Assembly: GCA_905233455.1 (NCBI GenBank)
Contig: CAJOES010000003.1
Coordinates: forward strand, 1-43,456
Length of the DNA stretch: 43,456 nucleotides
Direction: 5' to 3'
Origin: an uncultured Synergistales bacterium
GTDB lineage: Bacteria > Synergistota > Synergistia > Synergistales > Aminobacteriaceae
Shown: positions 8,010-17,160 of the stretch, piece by piece
Layout of the letters: every line of letters starts with the position of its first letter
Position numbering within the stretch: the first letter of the stretch is position 1
Translations under genes and position numbers: made by a program
The notes under the pieces: generated by a model
The model's database searches: none
What the model saw: the letters and a program-made list of their open reading frames with translations, nothing else
What the model was told of the DNA's origin: nothing

Positions 8010-8930
8010 TTGAACATACTACACATGAAATATGCTGTTGAAGTGGCAAATGCAGGGTCATTGAACAGGGCATCAGAAGAGCTTTTGATTGCACCGCCGA
8101 ACCTGAGCAGATCCATCAAAGAACTTGAAGCAGATTTAGGCATAATGATATTTGACCGGTCATCTAAAGGAATGATGCTGACCAAACGCGGCGAGGAATT
8201 CGTACATTACGCGAAAAAGATTCTTGAACAGATTGATGATGTCGAACGGGCATTCAAGGAAACACCTCCGGAAAAAAAACAGTTCTCTATATCAGTGCCA
8301 AGAGCAAGTTATATCGCTGATGCCTTCGTGAGGTTCTCTAAGTCTATAGGCAGCGAGCCTGTAGAGCTGTACTACAAGGAAACCAACCCATACAGAGCCA
8401 TCAAAAATATCATGGAAGTGAATTACAGGCTGGGGATAATACGTTATGCGGAATGTTACGACAAATATTTTATTGACACTCTTGAAGAAAAAGGACTTGC
8501 GCATGAACTCATAGCAAAATTTCATTACGTCCTCATCATGAGCAAGGATAGTCCACTTGCTGAAAAGGATACCATACATTTTGATGACTTGAAGACTCTT
8601 GTAGAGATTGCACACGCAGATCCTTTCGTGCCGACCCTGCCGTCCGCAATCGTCAGGAAGGAGGAACTGCCCGACAATATCGGAAGGCGCATATTCGTAT
8701 TCGAGAGAGGGAGTCAGTTCTATCTGCTGTCGGATAACACTGAAACATTCATGTGGGTATCACCTGTTCCGAAGAAGATTTTAGCGCGGCATAACCTGAT
8801 ACAGCGGGAATGTCCGGACAATACGAAAACATACAAGGACGTGCTGATATACCGCAAAAACTATGAGCTGTCGGATCTGGACAAAAAATTTATCTCTGAA
8901 GTTCACAAATCCATACAGAATAATTTTTAG
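8010..8930 (+). CDS. LysR family transcriptional regulator
   Basis: Residues at the start of the trimmed protein form a LysR winged helix-turn-helix ('HMKYAVEVANAGSLNRASEEL', then 'APPNLSRSIKELEADLG' and 'LFDR'-like 'IFDRSSKGMMLT'). An effector-binding domain follows. Track length is 341; trimming to the TTG at 8010 (LNILHMKY) gives 306, the family norm, because LysR proteins begin directly before this helix. A GAGGGG lies 12 bases upstream; ATG 8025 is an alternative. The gene points toward the hydrogenase operon with only 108 bases between, so it may regulate hydrogenase expression; this is inference from position. The effector is unknown. Confidence 0.88.
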   Translation: MNILHMKYAVEVANAGSLNRASEELLIAPPNLSRSIKELEADLGIMIFDRSSKGMMLTKRGEEFVHYAKKILEQIDDVERAFKETPPEKKQFSISVPRASYIADAFVRFSKSIGSEPVELYYKETNPYRAIKNIMEVNYRLGIIRYAECYDKYFIDTLEEKGLAHELIAKFHYVLIMSKDSPLAEKDTIHFDDLKTLVEIAHADPFVPTLPSAIVRKEELPDNIGRRIFVFERGSQFYLLSDNTETFMWVSPVPKKILARHNLIQRECPDNTKTYKDVLIYRKNYELSDLDKKFISEVHKSIQNNF

Positions 8931-9038
8931 TTATCAATTTTCATAACACGGGCTGAAACTTTTTAATCATTCCGATAAAACCGCCAATAAAATAATATTC
9001 CCCTTATTTACACAAATTTTATGAGGGGGGATATTATT

Positions 9039-9524
9039 ATGCTTGATCAATCTTTCTACACGAAAACTGACGAGATATTAAGCAAATATCCAGCGCAGGA
9101 ACGTTCATTAATTCCCATAATACATGAAGTACAGGAAGCATATAACTACGTACCGCTTGAGCTTCTGCCCTACATCGCAAAGCACATAGGCATAACCGAG
9201 ACGAAAGCCTACAGTGTTGCGAGCTTCTATGAGCGTTTCTCGTTTGAGCCTAAAGGGAAATACATTATCCGTGTATGCGACGGTACAGCCTGCCACGTCA
9301 GGAACTCTCTGCCTGTTCTTGAGCGTCTCAGGGAAGAACTCGGTTTGAGTTCCCAGAAGAAGACCACCGACGATATGCTTTTCACCGTAGAAACCGTTTC
9401 ATGTCTTGGTGCTTGCAGTCTTGCACCGGCATTGATGGTGAATGACCACGTGCACCCGGCAATGACTCCGGACAAAGCTACGGAAATGCTTAAGACTCTT
9501 AGGGAGGAGGACGCGAAATCATGA
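9039..9524 (+). CDS. hndA: NuoE-like [2Fe-2S] subunit of the trimeric [FeFe]-hydrogenase
   Basis: This thioredoxin-like subunit carries one [2Fe-2S] cluster; its four cysteines are visible in 'CDGTACHV' and 'CLGACSLAP'. The segment 'YNYVPLELLPYIAKHIGITETKAYSVASFYERF' (read in parts) is the typical NuoE/HndA N-terminus. By family it joins HndC and HndD in an NAD(P)-linked, often electron-bifurcating, cytoplasmic hydrogenase. The ATG at 9039 is chosen over the track start at 9021 because GAGGGGGG lies 8 bases upstream and the family begins near this residue. It overlaps hndC by 4 bases (ATGA). Confidence 0.93.
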   Translation: MLDQSFYTKTDEILSKYPAQERSLIPIIHEVQEAYNYVPLELLPYIAKHIGITETKAYSVASFYERFSFEPKGKYIIRVCDGTACHVRNSLPVLERLREELGLSSQKKTTDDMLFTVETVSCLGACSLAPALMVNDHVHPAMTPDKATEMLKTLREEDAKS

Positions 9525-11410
9525 CCGAGAGAATATCCAGCCGCGAACAGCTCAACGCATTACGCGACAAATATACAGCCGCAATAGAGCATGAACCCGT
9601 AAGAATATTGGTGTGTGCAGGTACAGGGTGTCAGGCTTCGGGATCATTGGCCGTATGGGAGAAGATGAGCGAGCTTGCCGCAGGGACTGAAGTATCCGTA
9701 GAGTTCGGTGCAGAGATTGCGCACGGCAAAAACTTTCCGGCAGTCCATAAGTCCGGGTGCTTGGGATTCTGTGAGCAGGGGCCGCTGGTACGCATTGAAC
9801 CTTTAGGAGTTCTGTACACTAAGGTTAAGCCTGAAGACTGCGAAGAGATTTTTGACGTTACTGTCAGGAACAAAGATATAGTTCACCGCCTGCTATACAA
9901 GAACAAGATCACCGGAGAAGAATGCTTCAATCAGGATGAAATACCGTTCTATAAGGGGCAAACGCGCGTAGTTCTGAGGACTTGCGGAAAGATAGACCCG
10001 GAATCAATAGATGAGGCCATTGCGGCAGGAGAATATCAGGCACTAGCTAAGGCACTGTTCACGATGAGCCAAGAAGAAGTCATAAAAACCGTGCTTGACT
10101 CAAAACTCAGAGGAAGAGGCGGCGGAGGATTTGTTGCCGGCAAGAAGTGGCAGCAGGTTGCAGGACAGCCCGAGAAGATACGTTATATCGTCTGCAACGG
10201 CGATGAAGGAGACCCCGGCGCATTTATGGACTGCTCAATCATGGAGGGAGACCCTCACAGGATGATTGAGGGAATGATCATTGCGGCATATGCTGTAGGC
10301 GCTCAGGAGGGATATATATACGTCCGTGCTGAATACCCCCTTGCGGTCAAGCGTCTCAACCTCGCAATCAAACAGGCAACGGAACGCGGCTTGCTGGGCG
10401 ATAACATTCTTGGTTCAGGCTTCAGCTTCAGGCTCAACATCAACAGGGGTGCAGGTGCATTTGTCTGCGGTGAGGGAAGCGCGTTGACGGCATCAATCGA
10501 GGGCAAACGCGGAATGCCGAGAGTCAAGCCTCCGCGCACTGTAGAGCAGGGATTGTTCGGCAAACCTACGGTGCTCAACAACGTAGAGACATATGCAAAC
10601 GTACCGCAGATAATTCTTGACGGCGCGGAATGGTACAGGAGCATCGGGACGGAGAACAGCCCCGGCACAAAGACATTCGCATTAACCGGAGCGGTGAGAA
10701 ATACGGGACTCGTTGAAGTGCCTTTCGGGATTACTCCGCGCAAAATCATATTCGACATTGGCGGCGGCATCAGGAACGACAAAAAGTTTAAGGCGGTGCA
10801 GATCGGCGGGCCTTCCGGAGGGTGTCTGACGGAATCACAGCTAGATGAACCGTTAGACTTCGACAGCGTGAAGAAACTCGGCGTAATCGTAGGATCCGGC
10901 GGGCTTGTCGTTATGGACGAGGATACATGTATGGTTGAGGTTGCACGGTTCTTCATGGAGTTCACGCACAGGGAGTCTTGCGGTAAATGCGTCCCCTGCC
11001 GTGAAGGTACTTTGAGGATGCTTGAGACCCTTGAACGTATCGTGGCAGGGCAGGGAGAAATGAAGGACATTGACGAACTCCGGACGCTTGCGGATCTCAT
11101 CATACATACTGCATTATGCGGACTGGGCAAGAGCGCGCCACTTCCTGTAGTCAGCACGTTAAACGCATTCCCTGAAGAATACATTGCGCACATTCAGGAC
11201 AAGAAGTGCCCTGCTCATGTATGCCAGAAGCTGAAGCAGTACATTATAGACGAGGCAAAATGCAGATCCTGCTCAAAGTGTGCCAGAGGATGCCCTGTAC
11301 AGGCTATTGACGGCAAACCGAAAGTGCCATACGTCATCAATCAGGACAAGTGCATAAAGTGCGGTGCGTGCCAGTCAGCTTGCCCGTTCAAAGCTATATA
11401 TGTCGCTTAG
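9521..11410 (+). CDS. hndC: NuoF-like flavin/NAD(H)-binding subunit of the [FeFe]-hydrogenase
   Basis: The 629-residue protein has an N-terminal thioredoxin-like [2Fe-2S] domain ('VCAGTGCQASGS', 'GCLGFCEQGP'). The NuoF core follows: NADH site 'GRGGGGFVAGKKW' (about 195), FMN site 'NGDEGDPGAFMD' (about 228) and 4Fe-4S motif 'ESCGKCVPCREGT' (about 490). Two C-terminal ferredoxin clusters ('CRSCSKCARGCP', 'CIKCGACQSACP') complete it. This layout matches HydB/HndC of NAD-dependent or bifurcating hydrogenases, with the HndB-type domain fused at the N-terminus rather than encoded separately. It passes electrons between NAD(H), ferredoxin and the HndD subunit. Translation is coupled to hndA by a 4-base overlap, and hndD follows after 13 bases. 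Confidence 0.95.
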   Translation: MTERISSREQLNALRDKYTAAIEHEPVRILVCAGTGCQASGSLAVWEKMSELAAGTEVSVEFGAEIAHGKNFPAVHKSGCLGFCEQGPLVRIEPLGVLYTKVKPEDCEEIFDVTVRNKDIVHRLLYKNKITGEECFNQDEIPFYKGQTRVVLRTCGKIDPESIDEAIAAGEYQALAKALFTMSQEEVIKTVLDSKLRGRGGGGFVAGKKWQQVAGQPEKIRYIVCNGDEGDPGAFMDCSIMEGDPHRMIEGMIIAAYAVGAQEGYIYVRAEYPLAVKRLNLAIKQATERGLLGDNILGSGFSFRLNINRGAGAFVCGEGSALTASIEGKRGMPRVKPPRTVEQGLFGKPTVLNNVETYANVPQIILDGAEWYRSIGTENSPGTKTFALTGAVRNTGLVEVPFGITPRKIIFDIGGGIRNDKKFKAVQIGGPSGGCLTESQLDEPLDFDSVKKLGVIVGSGGLVVMDEDTCMVEVARFFMEFTHRESCGKCVPCREGTLRMLETLERIVAGQGEMKDIDELRTLADLIIHTALCGLGKSAPLPVVSTLNAFPEEYIAHIQDKKCPAHVCQKLKQYIIDEAKCRSCSKCARGCPVQAIDGKPKVPYVINQDKCIKCGACQSACPFKAIYVA

Positions 11411-11423
11411 GAGGTGTTGAAGA

Positions 11424-13109
11424 ATGGGAAAAATGATTATTGACGGAATACCTGTAGAGTTCACGGACGAGCAAAATATTTTGTCGGTTATACGCAAGGC
11501 CGGAATAGACCTGCCGACACTGTGCTATCACTCGGAACTGTCGATTTACGGAGCCTGCCGCCTGTGCAACGTTGAGGACGACAGGGGGAGAATGTTCGCA
11601 TCATGTTCGGAGCGTCCCAGAGACGGAATGATCATCAAGACCAGTACGCCGAGATTAGTGCAGTACAGACGCTTGCTGATTGAGTTATTGCTTGCCTCGC
11701 ATCACAGGGACTGCACTACATGCGTGAAGAGCGGGGACTGCGAACTTCAGAGGCTTGCTCACCGTCTGGGCGTAAGTTCTGTGCGCTGGGGCTACAAGGA
11801 GAGGACGCACAAAAAGGATTTCAGCTCGCCATCAATCGTGAGAGACCCGGACAAGTGCATATTATGCGGGGACTGCGTGAGAGTATGCGAGGGTATACAG
11901 GGCATAAACGCAATAGATTTCGCACACAGGGGAACAGAAGCTATGGTGATACCGGCCTTCAACAAGGACATAGCACACACAGACTGCGTGAACTGCGGAC
12001 AGTGCCGTGTAGTGTGCCCTACAGGTGCAATCACGATCAACACTAATATTCGTCCTGTATGGGAGGCATTAGCGGATCCTAACGTGAAGGTTTATGCGCA
12101 GGTAGCTCCGGCAGTGCGTGTTGCAGTGGGGCAGGCTTTCGGCGGTGCAAAGGGCGAAAATGTCATGGGCAAGATCGTAGCTGCACTTCACCGCTTGGGC
12201 TTCGATGATGTGTATGATACGACGTTCGGGGCGGATATGACGATACTTGAGGAGAGCAAAGAGTTCCTTGAAGTGTTCGAGAAGGGCGGGCCTTTCCCCC
12301 TGTTCACGTCATGCTGTCCTGCGTGGGTGAGTTTCTGCGAAAAGAGATGGCCGGAGTTCAGGAACAACATATCAACGAGCTATTCACCGCTTCAGATGCT
12401 TGCTTCAGTTGCACGGGAATACTACGCTGACCCCGCAAAGAATGAGGGCAAAAAGATAGTATCAGTAGGTATCATGCCATGCACGGCCAAGAAGGCAGAA
12501 ATCCTCCGTGAAGACCTCAAGCGGGACGGAAAGCAGAACGTGGACTACATACTCACGACAGAAGAACTCATCAGCATGATTCGCCGGGCAGGCATACGCT
12601 TTGACCTGATTGAAGGCGAGGCAGCTGATATGCCGTTTGGTATAGGTTCAGGAGGCGGCGTAATCTTCGGGAATTCCGGCGGCGTTATGGAGGCGGCTTT
12701 GCGTACTCTGTGCGAAGGGCCGGAAAGGTCATCTATTGAGCAGTTACGGAACAGCGGTGTAAGAGGGCCGGGACCTTTGAGGGAGTTCACGTTCACCTAC
12801 AAGGGCAATGAGATCCGTGCGGCAGTGGTGAGCGGGCTTGCTGAGGCTGATGCGTTACTGCGGAGGATCAAGTCGGGTGAGAGTATATATCACTTCGTCG
12901 AAGTCATGGCCTGCCGCCGCGGGTGCATCATGGGAGGAGGACAGCCGGCTCATGCTGGATTCAGGACGAAAGAGGCAAGGAAGCACGGGCTGTATGAATC
13001 TGACGTGAACACGCAGATAAAGAAATCAAACGAGAACCCGTTAGCGTTGTCGGTGTATGATACGCTGATTAAAGGCAGGGAACACGAACTGCTGCACAGC
13101 CACAGATAG
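11424..13109 (+). CDS. hndD: [FeFe]-hydrogenase catalytic subunit
   Basis: Catalyses reversible hydrogen production at an H-cluster. The N-terminus has a plant-type [2Fe-2S] domain (C34, C45, C48 and C62 region), a His-ligated cluster ('HHRDCTTCVKSGDC') and two [4Fe-4S] motifs ('CILCGDCVRVC', 'CVNCGQCRVVCP'). The H-cluster motifs are L1 'TSCCPAW', L2 'MPCTAKKAE' and L3 'MACRRGCIMGGGQP'. L3 has RR where many homologues have PG; the cysteine ligands are kept. Length (561) fits HndD-type subunits. Being third in an hndA-C-D operon places it with trimeric soluble hydrogenases. Maturation genes hydF and hydG are elsewhere in this window. A strong terminator follows. Confidence 0.96.
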   Translation: MGKMIIDGIPVEFTDEQNILSVIRKAGIDLPTLCYHSELSIYGACRLCNVEDDRGRMFASCSERPRDGMIIKTSTPRLVQYRRLLIELLLASHHRDCTTCVKSGDCELQRLAHRLGVSSVRWGYKERTHKKDFSSPSIVRDPDKCILCGDCVRVCEGIQGINAIDFAHRGTEAMVIPAFNKDIAHTDCVNCGQCRVVCPTGAITINTNIRPVWEALADPNVKVYAQVAPAVRVAVGQAFGGAKGENVMGKIVAALHRLGFDDVYDTTFGADMTILEESKEFLEVFEKGGPFPLFTSCCPAWVSFCEKRWPEFRNNISTSYSPLQMLASVAREYYADPAKNEGKKIVSVGIMPCTAKKAEILREDLKRDGKQNVDYILTTEELISMIRRAGIRFDLIEGEAADMPFGIGSGGGVIFGNSGGVMEAALRTLCEGPERSSIEQLRNSGVRGPGPLREFTFTYKGNEIRAAVVSGLAEADALLRRIKSGESIYHFVEVMACRRGCIMGGGQPAHAGFRTKEARKHGLYESDVNTQIKKSNENPLALSVYDTLIKGREHELLHSHR

Positions 13110-13120
13110 AATGAAGATTG

Positions 13121-13154
13121 AATCCCTCCGGTAAAAAGCCGGGGGGAATTTTTT
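13121..13154 (+). terminator. Rho-independent terminator of the hnd operon
   Basis: CCCTCCGG pairs with CCGGGGGG (one U-G pair) around a 7-base loop, followed by AATTTTTT. It lies 12 bases after the hndD stop. Confidence 0.9.
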
Positions 13155-13170
13155 GCTGGTTATCTGGTTC

Positions 13171-13719
13171 TTAGCTTACGTTGAATGACAGCAGCTTATC
13201 ACGGTAATACCCGTATTGTTGCCTGCGTAATTCAAGCTCTCTTTCTATCTCAGCTATAAGCCCATTATTAGCGTCAGACCATTTATCGAGAATGCGTATT
13301 GTTTCCTGCTGAATCTCCAAAGGCGGCAAGGGGATTATCAGCCCTTCTATTACTGCCTTTGATAGTCTAGGAACGGCTGAACGTCTTACCCGTGAATATA
13401 TAGCGTACTGCTGCCATAGCAGAACATGATATAAATATCTGTCTTCGAGTCTTTCATCAGGCATAATATACAGACAGTCATCAGCCGCCCAAAAGTCTAC
13501 ATAACTATAACCTATATCACCGGCAGCCCCGGCACTTATCACAAATACAGTACCAGCATGGCAGTTGTATTTATCGTAATACCCGAGAGGCTTCATGCTG
13601 TTCTGATAGACAGGATATTTTCCTTCCCGTGATAGCTGGTTTCTTACTACACGAACACCGCGAATAACTTTTGCTACTTCTGAAACCTTCACATACTCTG
13701 CATAATCAAACCTGCTCAT
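13171..13719 (-). CDS. hsdS: Half-length type I restriction specificity subunit (single-TRD HsdS)
   Basis: The protein of 182 residues (from ATG 13719, with GGTGG just upstream) has one target-recognition domain ('GKYPVYQNSMKPLGYY', 'AADDCLYI') followed by one conserved coiled-coil spacer ('PLPPLEIQQETIRILDKW', 'ELELRRQQYGYYRDKLLSF'). Full HsdS proteins have two such units and about 400 residues. Known half subunits can act as dimers, so it could be functional; it could also be a relic. No hsdM or hsdR adjoins it; the two hsdM genes are about 10 kb away. A terminator T-run ends 14 bases before its ATG, leaving no room for a promoter of its own, so expression would need read-through. Confidence 0.85.
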   Translation of the reverse strand: MSRFDYAEYVKVSEVAKVIRGVRVVRNQLSREGKYPVYQNSMKPLGYYDKYNCHAGTVFVISAGAAGDIGYSYVDFWAADDCLYIMPDERLEDRYLYHVLLWQQYAIYSRVRRSAVPRLSKAVIEGLIIPLPPLEIQQETIRILDKWSDANNGLIAEIERELELRRQQYGYYRDKLLSFNVS

Positions 13720-13732
13720 GAAATCCACCAAC

Positions 13733-13767
13733 AAAAAAGCCGGACAGACATAATCAATCCATCCGGC
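13733..13767 (-). terminator. Rho-independent terminator after the ABC importer operon
   Basis: On the minus strand GCCGGA pairs with TCCGGC and is followed by TTTTTTG. It lies just after the ATPase gene stop at 13779 and just before the hsdS-like start. Confidence 0.8.
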
Positions 13768-13778
13768 AGAAAAAATCT

Positions 13779-14885
13779 TTATGCTTTCTCTAAATCATCA
13801 ACAAGCACTTTCGTCAATGCAGGATCAAACGACAGAGAAACCGTTGACCCCTCGTCCCAAATCTTTTTCACGTCAGGGTTGTCTATCTGCACAAGCACAT
13901 TCCCCAAGTCCGTATGAACCCAAGTCTCTACGCTGTTGCCCAGATAGATGTTAGCCGTAACGACTCCGTCCTCAACTCCTGCACCGGCTTCACCGATAGA
14001 GAGAGATTCAGGACGCGCCATCACTAACGCCTTATCACCGGCCTTGAGCTTATCCGACCATCTAGGAGCGGTGAAACCCTGTCCCTTGACTTCGACATGA
14101 CAGCCGGAATCTATGCTCTTGACTTCGCACGGGAAGAATGCCACTTTGCCGACAAAACCGGCAACAAACGTATCAACAGGATCCCTGTATATGTCGCTGG
14201 GAGTTCCTATCTGTATTATGTTCCCGAGCTTCATCACTATGATTCTGTCGGAAAGGCTCATTGCTTCAACACGGTCATGCGTAACGTACATTGCAGTGAT
14301 GCCGAGCGATTTCTGCAGTCTCCTGATCTCTACGCGCATCTGTTCGCGGAGCAATGCGTCAAGGTTGCTCAAAGGCTCGTCAAGCAATAACACTGACGGC
14401 TCAACTATAAGGCTTCGTGCAAGTGCTACTCTCTGCTGCTGGCCTCCTGAGAGTCTCGACGGCGGACGCTTCCCCATCTGGCCAAGCCCGACCATCTCCA
14501 GAAACCTCTGCACCTTCTCCGCAATCTCATTCGCGGGCATCTTCCGGAGCTTCAAGCCGTATGCTACGTTCTCTGCTACGTTCATATGCGGGAACAGTCC
14601 GTAGCTCTGGAACACCATTGCAGTATCGCGCTTGTTGGGAGGTGTCTGCGTAACGTCGTTGTCGCCGATGAGTATTCTTCCGGAAGTGGGCTGCTCAAAC
14701 CCTGAGAGCATACGCAGAATCGTGGACTTTCCGCACCCAGAAGGCCCTAACAGCGTAACCAGTTCACCCGGCTCAATCGTGAAGGATACCCCGCCGACTG
14801 CCGTAACGTCTTGGCCTGACTGGGGATCCCTGAATATCTTTACTATGTTGTCAAATGTTACTGACTTTGATTTACTGCTCGCCAA
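13779..14885 (-). CDS. fbpC: ABC importer ATPase, Fe3+/spermidine-type (FbpC/PotA family)
   Basis: The 368-residue ATPase has Walker A 'GPSGCGKSTI', Q-loop 'MVFQSYGLFPHMNV', signature 'LSGGQQQRVALARSL', Walker B 'VLLLDEPLSNLDA' and H-loop 'VTHDRVEAM'. A C-terminal TOBE-type regulatory domain follows ('VMARPESLSIGE'). It energises uptake through the adjacent double-length permease. The start is TTG at 14885, supported by AAAGGAG 11 bases upstream. The gene order binding protein, permease, ATPase matches iron(III) or phosphonate-type importers. The substrate is inferred from family only; PotA-type polyamine transport is less likely because only one long permease is present. Confidence 0.88.
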   Translation of the reverse strand: MASSKSKSVTFDNIVKIFRDPQSGQDVTAVGGVSFTIEPGELVTLLGPSGCGKSTILRMLSGFEQPTSGRILIGDNDVTQTPPNKRDTAMVFQSYGLFPHMNVAENVAYGLKLRKMPANEIAEKVQRFLEMVGLGQMGKRPPSRLSGGQQQRVALARSLIVEPSVLLLDEPLSNLDALLREQMRVEIRRLQKSLGITAMYVTHDRVEAMSLSDRIIVMKLGNIIQIGTPSDIYRDPVDTFVAGFVGKVAFFPCEVKSIDSGCHVEVKGQGFTAPRWSDKLKAGDKALVMARPESLSIGEAGAGVEDGVVTANIYLGNSVETWVHTDLGNVLVQIDNPDVKKIWDEGSTVSLSFDPALTKVLVDDLEKA

Positions 14886-14905
14886 TTTATTTTATGCTCC
14901 TTTCA

Positions 14906-17110
14906 TCATGTTACGTTCTTCATCAGGTTGGAATTTTCACGGACAATCAGCCGCATAATCCCGAACGCCCCGAACACTATAATAATCAGCACCGTAGAAA
15001 GCACGCTTGCCAGTCCGAAGCGTAAATTTTCCGAGAAGTTGTAGATCAGCACCGTTATGTGATACCACCTTGCAGAGATCAGGAATATTACCGCACTAAC
15101 CGCCGTCATTGACCGCACGAAAGTATATGACAGGCTAGACAGGAATGCAGGACGCACAAGCGGCAGCACTATTGACCTGAACACCATAGCCTGATCCGCG
15201 CCGAGATCTGTAGCTGCTTCCTCTATTGAAGGATCTATCTGCCTCAATGACGCTATGCCGCCCTCAATCCCGACAGGAAGCTCACGTATAACGTAATTGA
15301 TGACGATTATTGCCGCAGTCCCGACAAGGATTATCGGTGCATGGTTGAACGCAAGAATGTAGCTTATGCCCAAGAGAGTCCCGGGCAGTGCAAACGGTGT
15401 CATCAGGAGCATCTCCAGCAGCTTTTTGCCGTGAAACTTCCTGCGCACGATCAGCAGTGCCGCAATCATCGCGATAATTCCCGCAATCGGTGTAGCTATT
15501 GCCGCAAGGGTTACGGTGTCGAACAGCGCATCACGCGAACGGGTTATGGCTTCCGTTATATTCTCCAGGCTGAAGGTGTAATCTATGCCCCAGTTCTTTA
15601 CGAAACAGCCCGCAAAAATAGTTCCGTATAACATGATGAGGAAGAACACAATCACGAAAATTATTCCCGTCAGAATCCTTCTTACTGTCGGTGTAGTGAG
15701 TTCGGTAATTCGTCCTGAAGGCTTGCCCGTAACAGTAACGTATGACCTTTTCGCCACCCAGAACCTTTGCGCCAGAAATGCCGTCAATGTCGGCAGCAGG
15801 AGCAGGATAGACAGTGCCGCACCATGTCCGAGTCTGTTCATGCCGGTAACCTCTATGTAGCTCTCAAGCGATAACACCTTCAGGTCTCCGGCCAGCAGTA
15901 ACGGGTTCGCGAAGTCTGCAAGCGATGTCGTGAACACTAACAGCCATGCGCTTAGGAGTCCCGGAACGGCTAAAGGCAGTGTGATTGATGAAAACGTCTT
16001 GAACCTCCCCGCTGAAAGATTCAGTGAGGCTTCCTCGTATGTAGAGTCGATCGCCTGCAGGACTCCTCCCAGCGTCAGAAACGCAATCGGGAACATTCCC
16101 ATAGTCTGAACTATAACCAGCCCGGGCAGTCCGTATATCGAGAAATCCAGACCTATAACACGAAGCCAGCGCGTAATCAGTCCGTTGTTGCCGAACAGTA
16201 ATATTATTGATAGCGTCAACGAGAACGGCGGGGATATTACAGGCAGGACTCCCATTGTTGATATGAGCTTCTTGCACGGCGCGTTAGTCCTGGACACCAC
16301 GAACGCGAACAGAAACCCGACGAGCGTGGAAAATGTTGCAGTCCAGCACCCCAGCTTCAGGCTTCCCCATAATGCCGACATATAGCCTTCAGAGTTCAGG
16401 ATAGTCCGCCATACTGCAAGCGAAAATTTCCCGTTCTCCATGAATGACAGCCTCAATGCCTCAAACAGCGGGTACGCAACAAACGTTATCGTCATCAGGA
16501 ACAGTCCCGCCAGAGCAAAACCTACTATAGGATCTCTGCTCAGCATCATCTGCCATATCACTACGGCAAACAGGATGAATGCCGCCGCAAACAGCGTATT
16601 CATCATACGCATGAATCCCTGTTCGCCTTCAGTGCTGAAAGAGAATACTAATGCCCCCTCAATATCATGCGTTCTGAGGTCAACTGCCGGTGCAAAGAAC
16701 AAAGCCTGTTCCTCCTGTGTGCCGACAGTCCATGTTTTTGCGCTCCGGTAAATCTCCTCGTATGCGGCATTGTCGAATCCCTTCGAGAACTCCGGATCTG
16801 ACGCTGAATCTTCCGTGAGTTTCGAGAGTTCCGCATCACCACGCGGGGGAACTTCCAGCTTTTCGCCGGGCATGGGGATTTCAGGGACTAATGCGACGCG
16901 GTAATCATTGGCATCTTCTGCAAGACGCTTTAGCCATTCGCCGATTTCGTCATCACCTGAAGGATAACCTGCCGCAACTGTCTCTACAGTCCGTCTTTGT
17001 GCTGCCCTTGACTGCTTGAGAAATTCATCACGAACGCTTGTATATATCCAGCCTCCGACTATAATAATGAAAATCATCATAAGCAGAAAATTTATTATTC
17101 GTTTCTTCAA
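14906..17110 (-). CDS. fbpB: Double-length ABC importer permease with an extra N-terminal extracytoplasmic domain
   Basis: Two fused permease units are seen, each with an EAA-type loop ('EEASLNLSAGRFKTFSSITLPL' in the first half, 'EEAATDLGADQAMVFRSIVLPL' in the second, quoted in part), as in FbpB. Unusually, an N-terminal helix ('FLLMMIFIIIVGGWIYTSV') and a soluble segment of about 145 residues precede the first permease helix ('LFAAAFILFAVVIW'), so a domain probably faces outside the membrane. The domain is not recognised. Track start 17176 is a TTG inside an intergenic hairpin; TTG 17110 with AGAGG 9 bases upstream fits better and gives 734 residues. It lies between the binding protein and the ATPase gene. 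Confidence 0.85.
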   Translation of the reverse strand: MKKRIINFLLMMIFIIIVGGWIYTSVRDEFLKQSRAAQRRTVETVAAGYPSGDDEIGEWLKRLAEDANDYRVALVPEIPMPGEKLEVPPRGDAELSKLTEDSASDPEFSKGFDNAAYEEIYRSAKTWTVGTQEEQALFFAPAVDLRTHDIEGALVFSFSTEGEQGFMRMMNTLFAAAFILFAVVIWQMMLSRDPIVGFALAGLFLMTITFVAYPLFEALRLSFMENGKFSLAVWRTILNSEGYMSALWGSLKLGCWTATFSTLVGFLFAFVVSRTNAPCKKLISTMGVLPVISPPFSLTLSIILLFGNNGLITRWLRVIGLDFSIYGLPGLVIVQTMGMFPIAFLTLGGVLQAIDSTYEEASLNLSAGRFKTFSSITLPLAVPGLLSAWLLVFTTSLADFANPLLLAGDLKVLSLESYIEVTGMNRLGHGAALSILLLLPTLTAFLAQRFWVAKRSYVTVTGKPSGRITELTTPTVRRILTGIIFVIVFFLIMLYGTIFAGCFVKNWGIDYTFSLENITEAITRSRDALFDTVTLAAIATPIAGIIAMIAALLIVRRKFHGKKLLEMLLMTPFALPGTLLGISYILAFNHAPIILVGTAAIIVINYVIRELPVGIEGGIASLRQIDPSIEEAATDLGADQAMVFRSIVLPLVRPAFLSSLSYTFVRSMTAVSAVIFLISARWYHITVLIYNFSENLRFGLASVLSTVLIIIVFGAFGIMRLIVRENSNLMKNVT

Positions 17111-17123
17111 ATCTTGATACCTC

Positions 17124-17150
17124 TTTTCAGCTACATTTTCAACTACAAAA
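17124..17150 (-). repeat. 27-base leader motif shared with the thioesterase leader
   Basis: The minus strand holds a tandem pair of 12-base units (GTAGTTGAAAAT, GTAGCTGAAAAG) just before the permease start. A nearly identical 27-base stretch (26 of 27 bases) occurs on the plus strand at 37821-37847. The function is unknown; it may be an operator or a short dispersed repeat. Confidence 0.5.
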
Positions 17151-17160
17151 TTTGTACATA

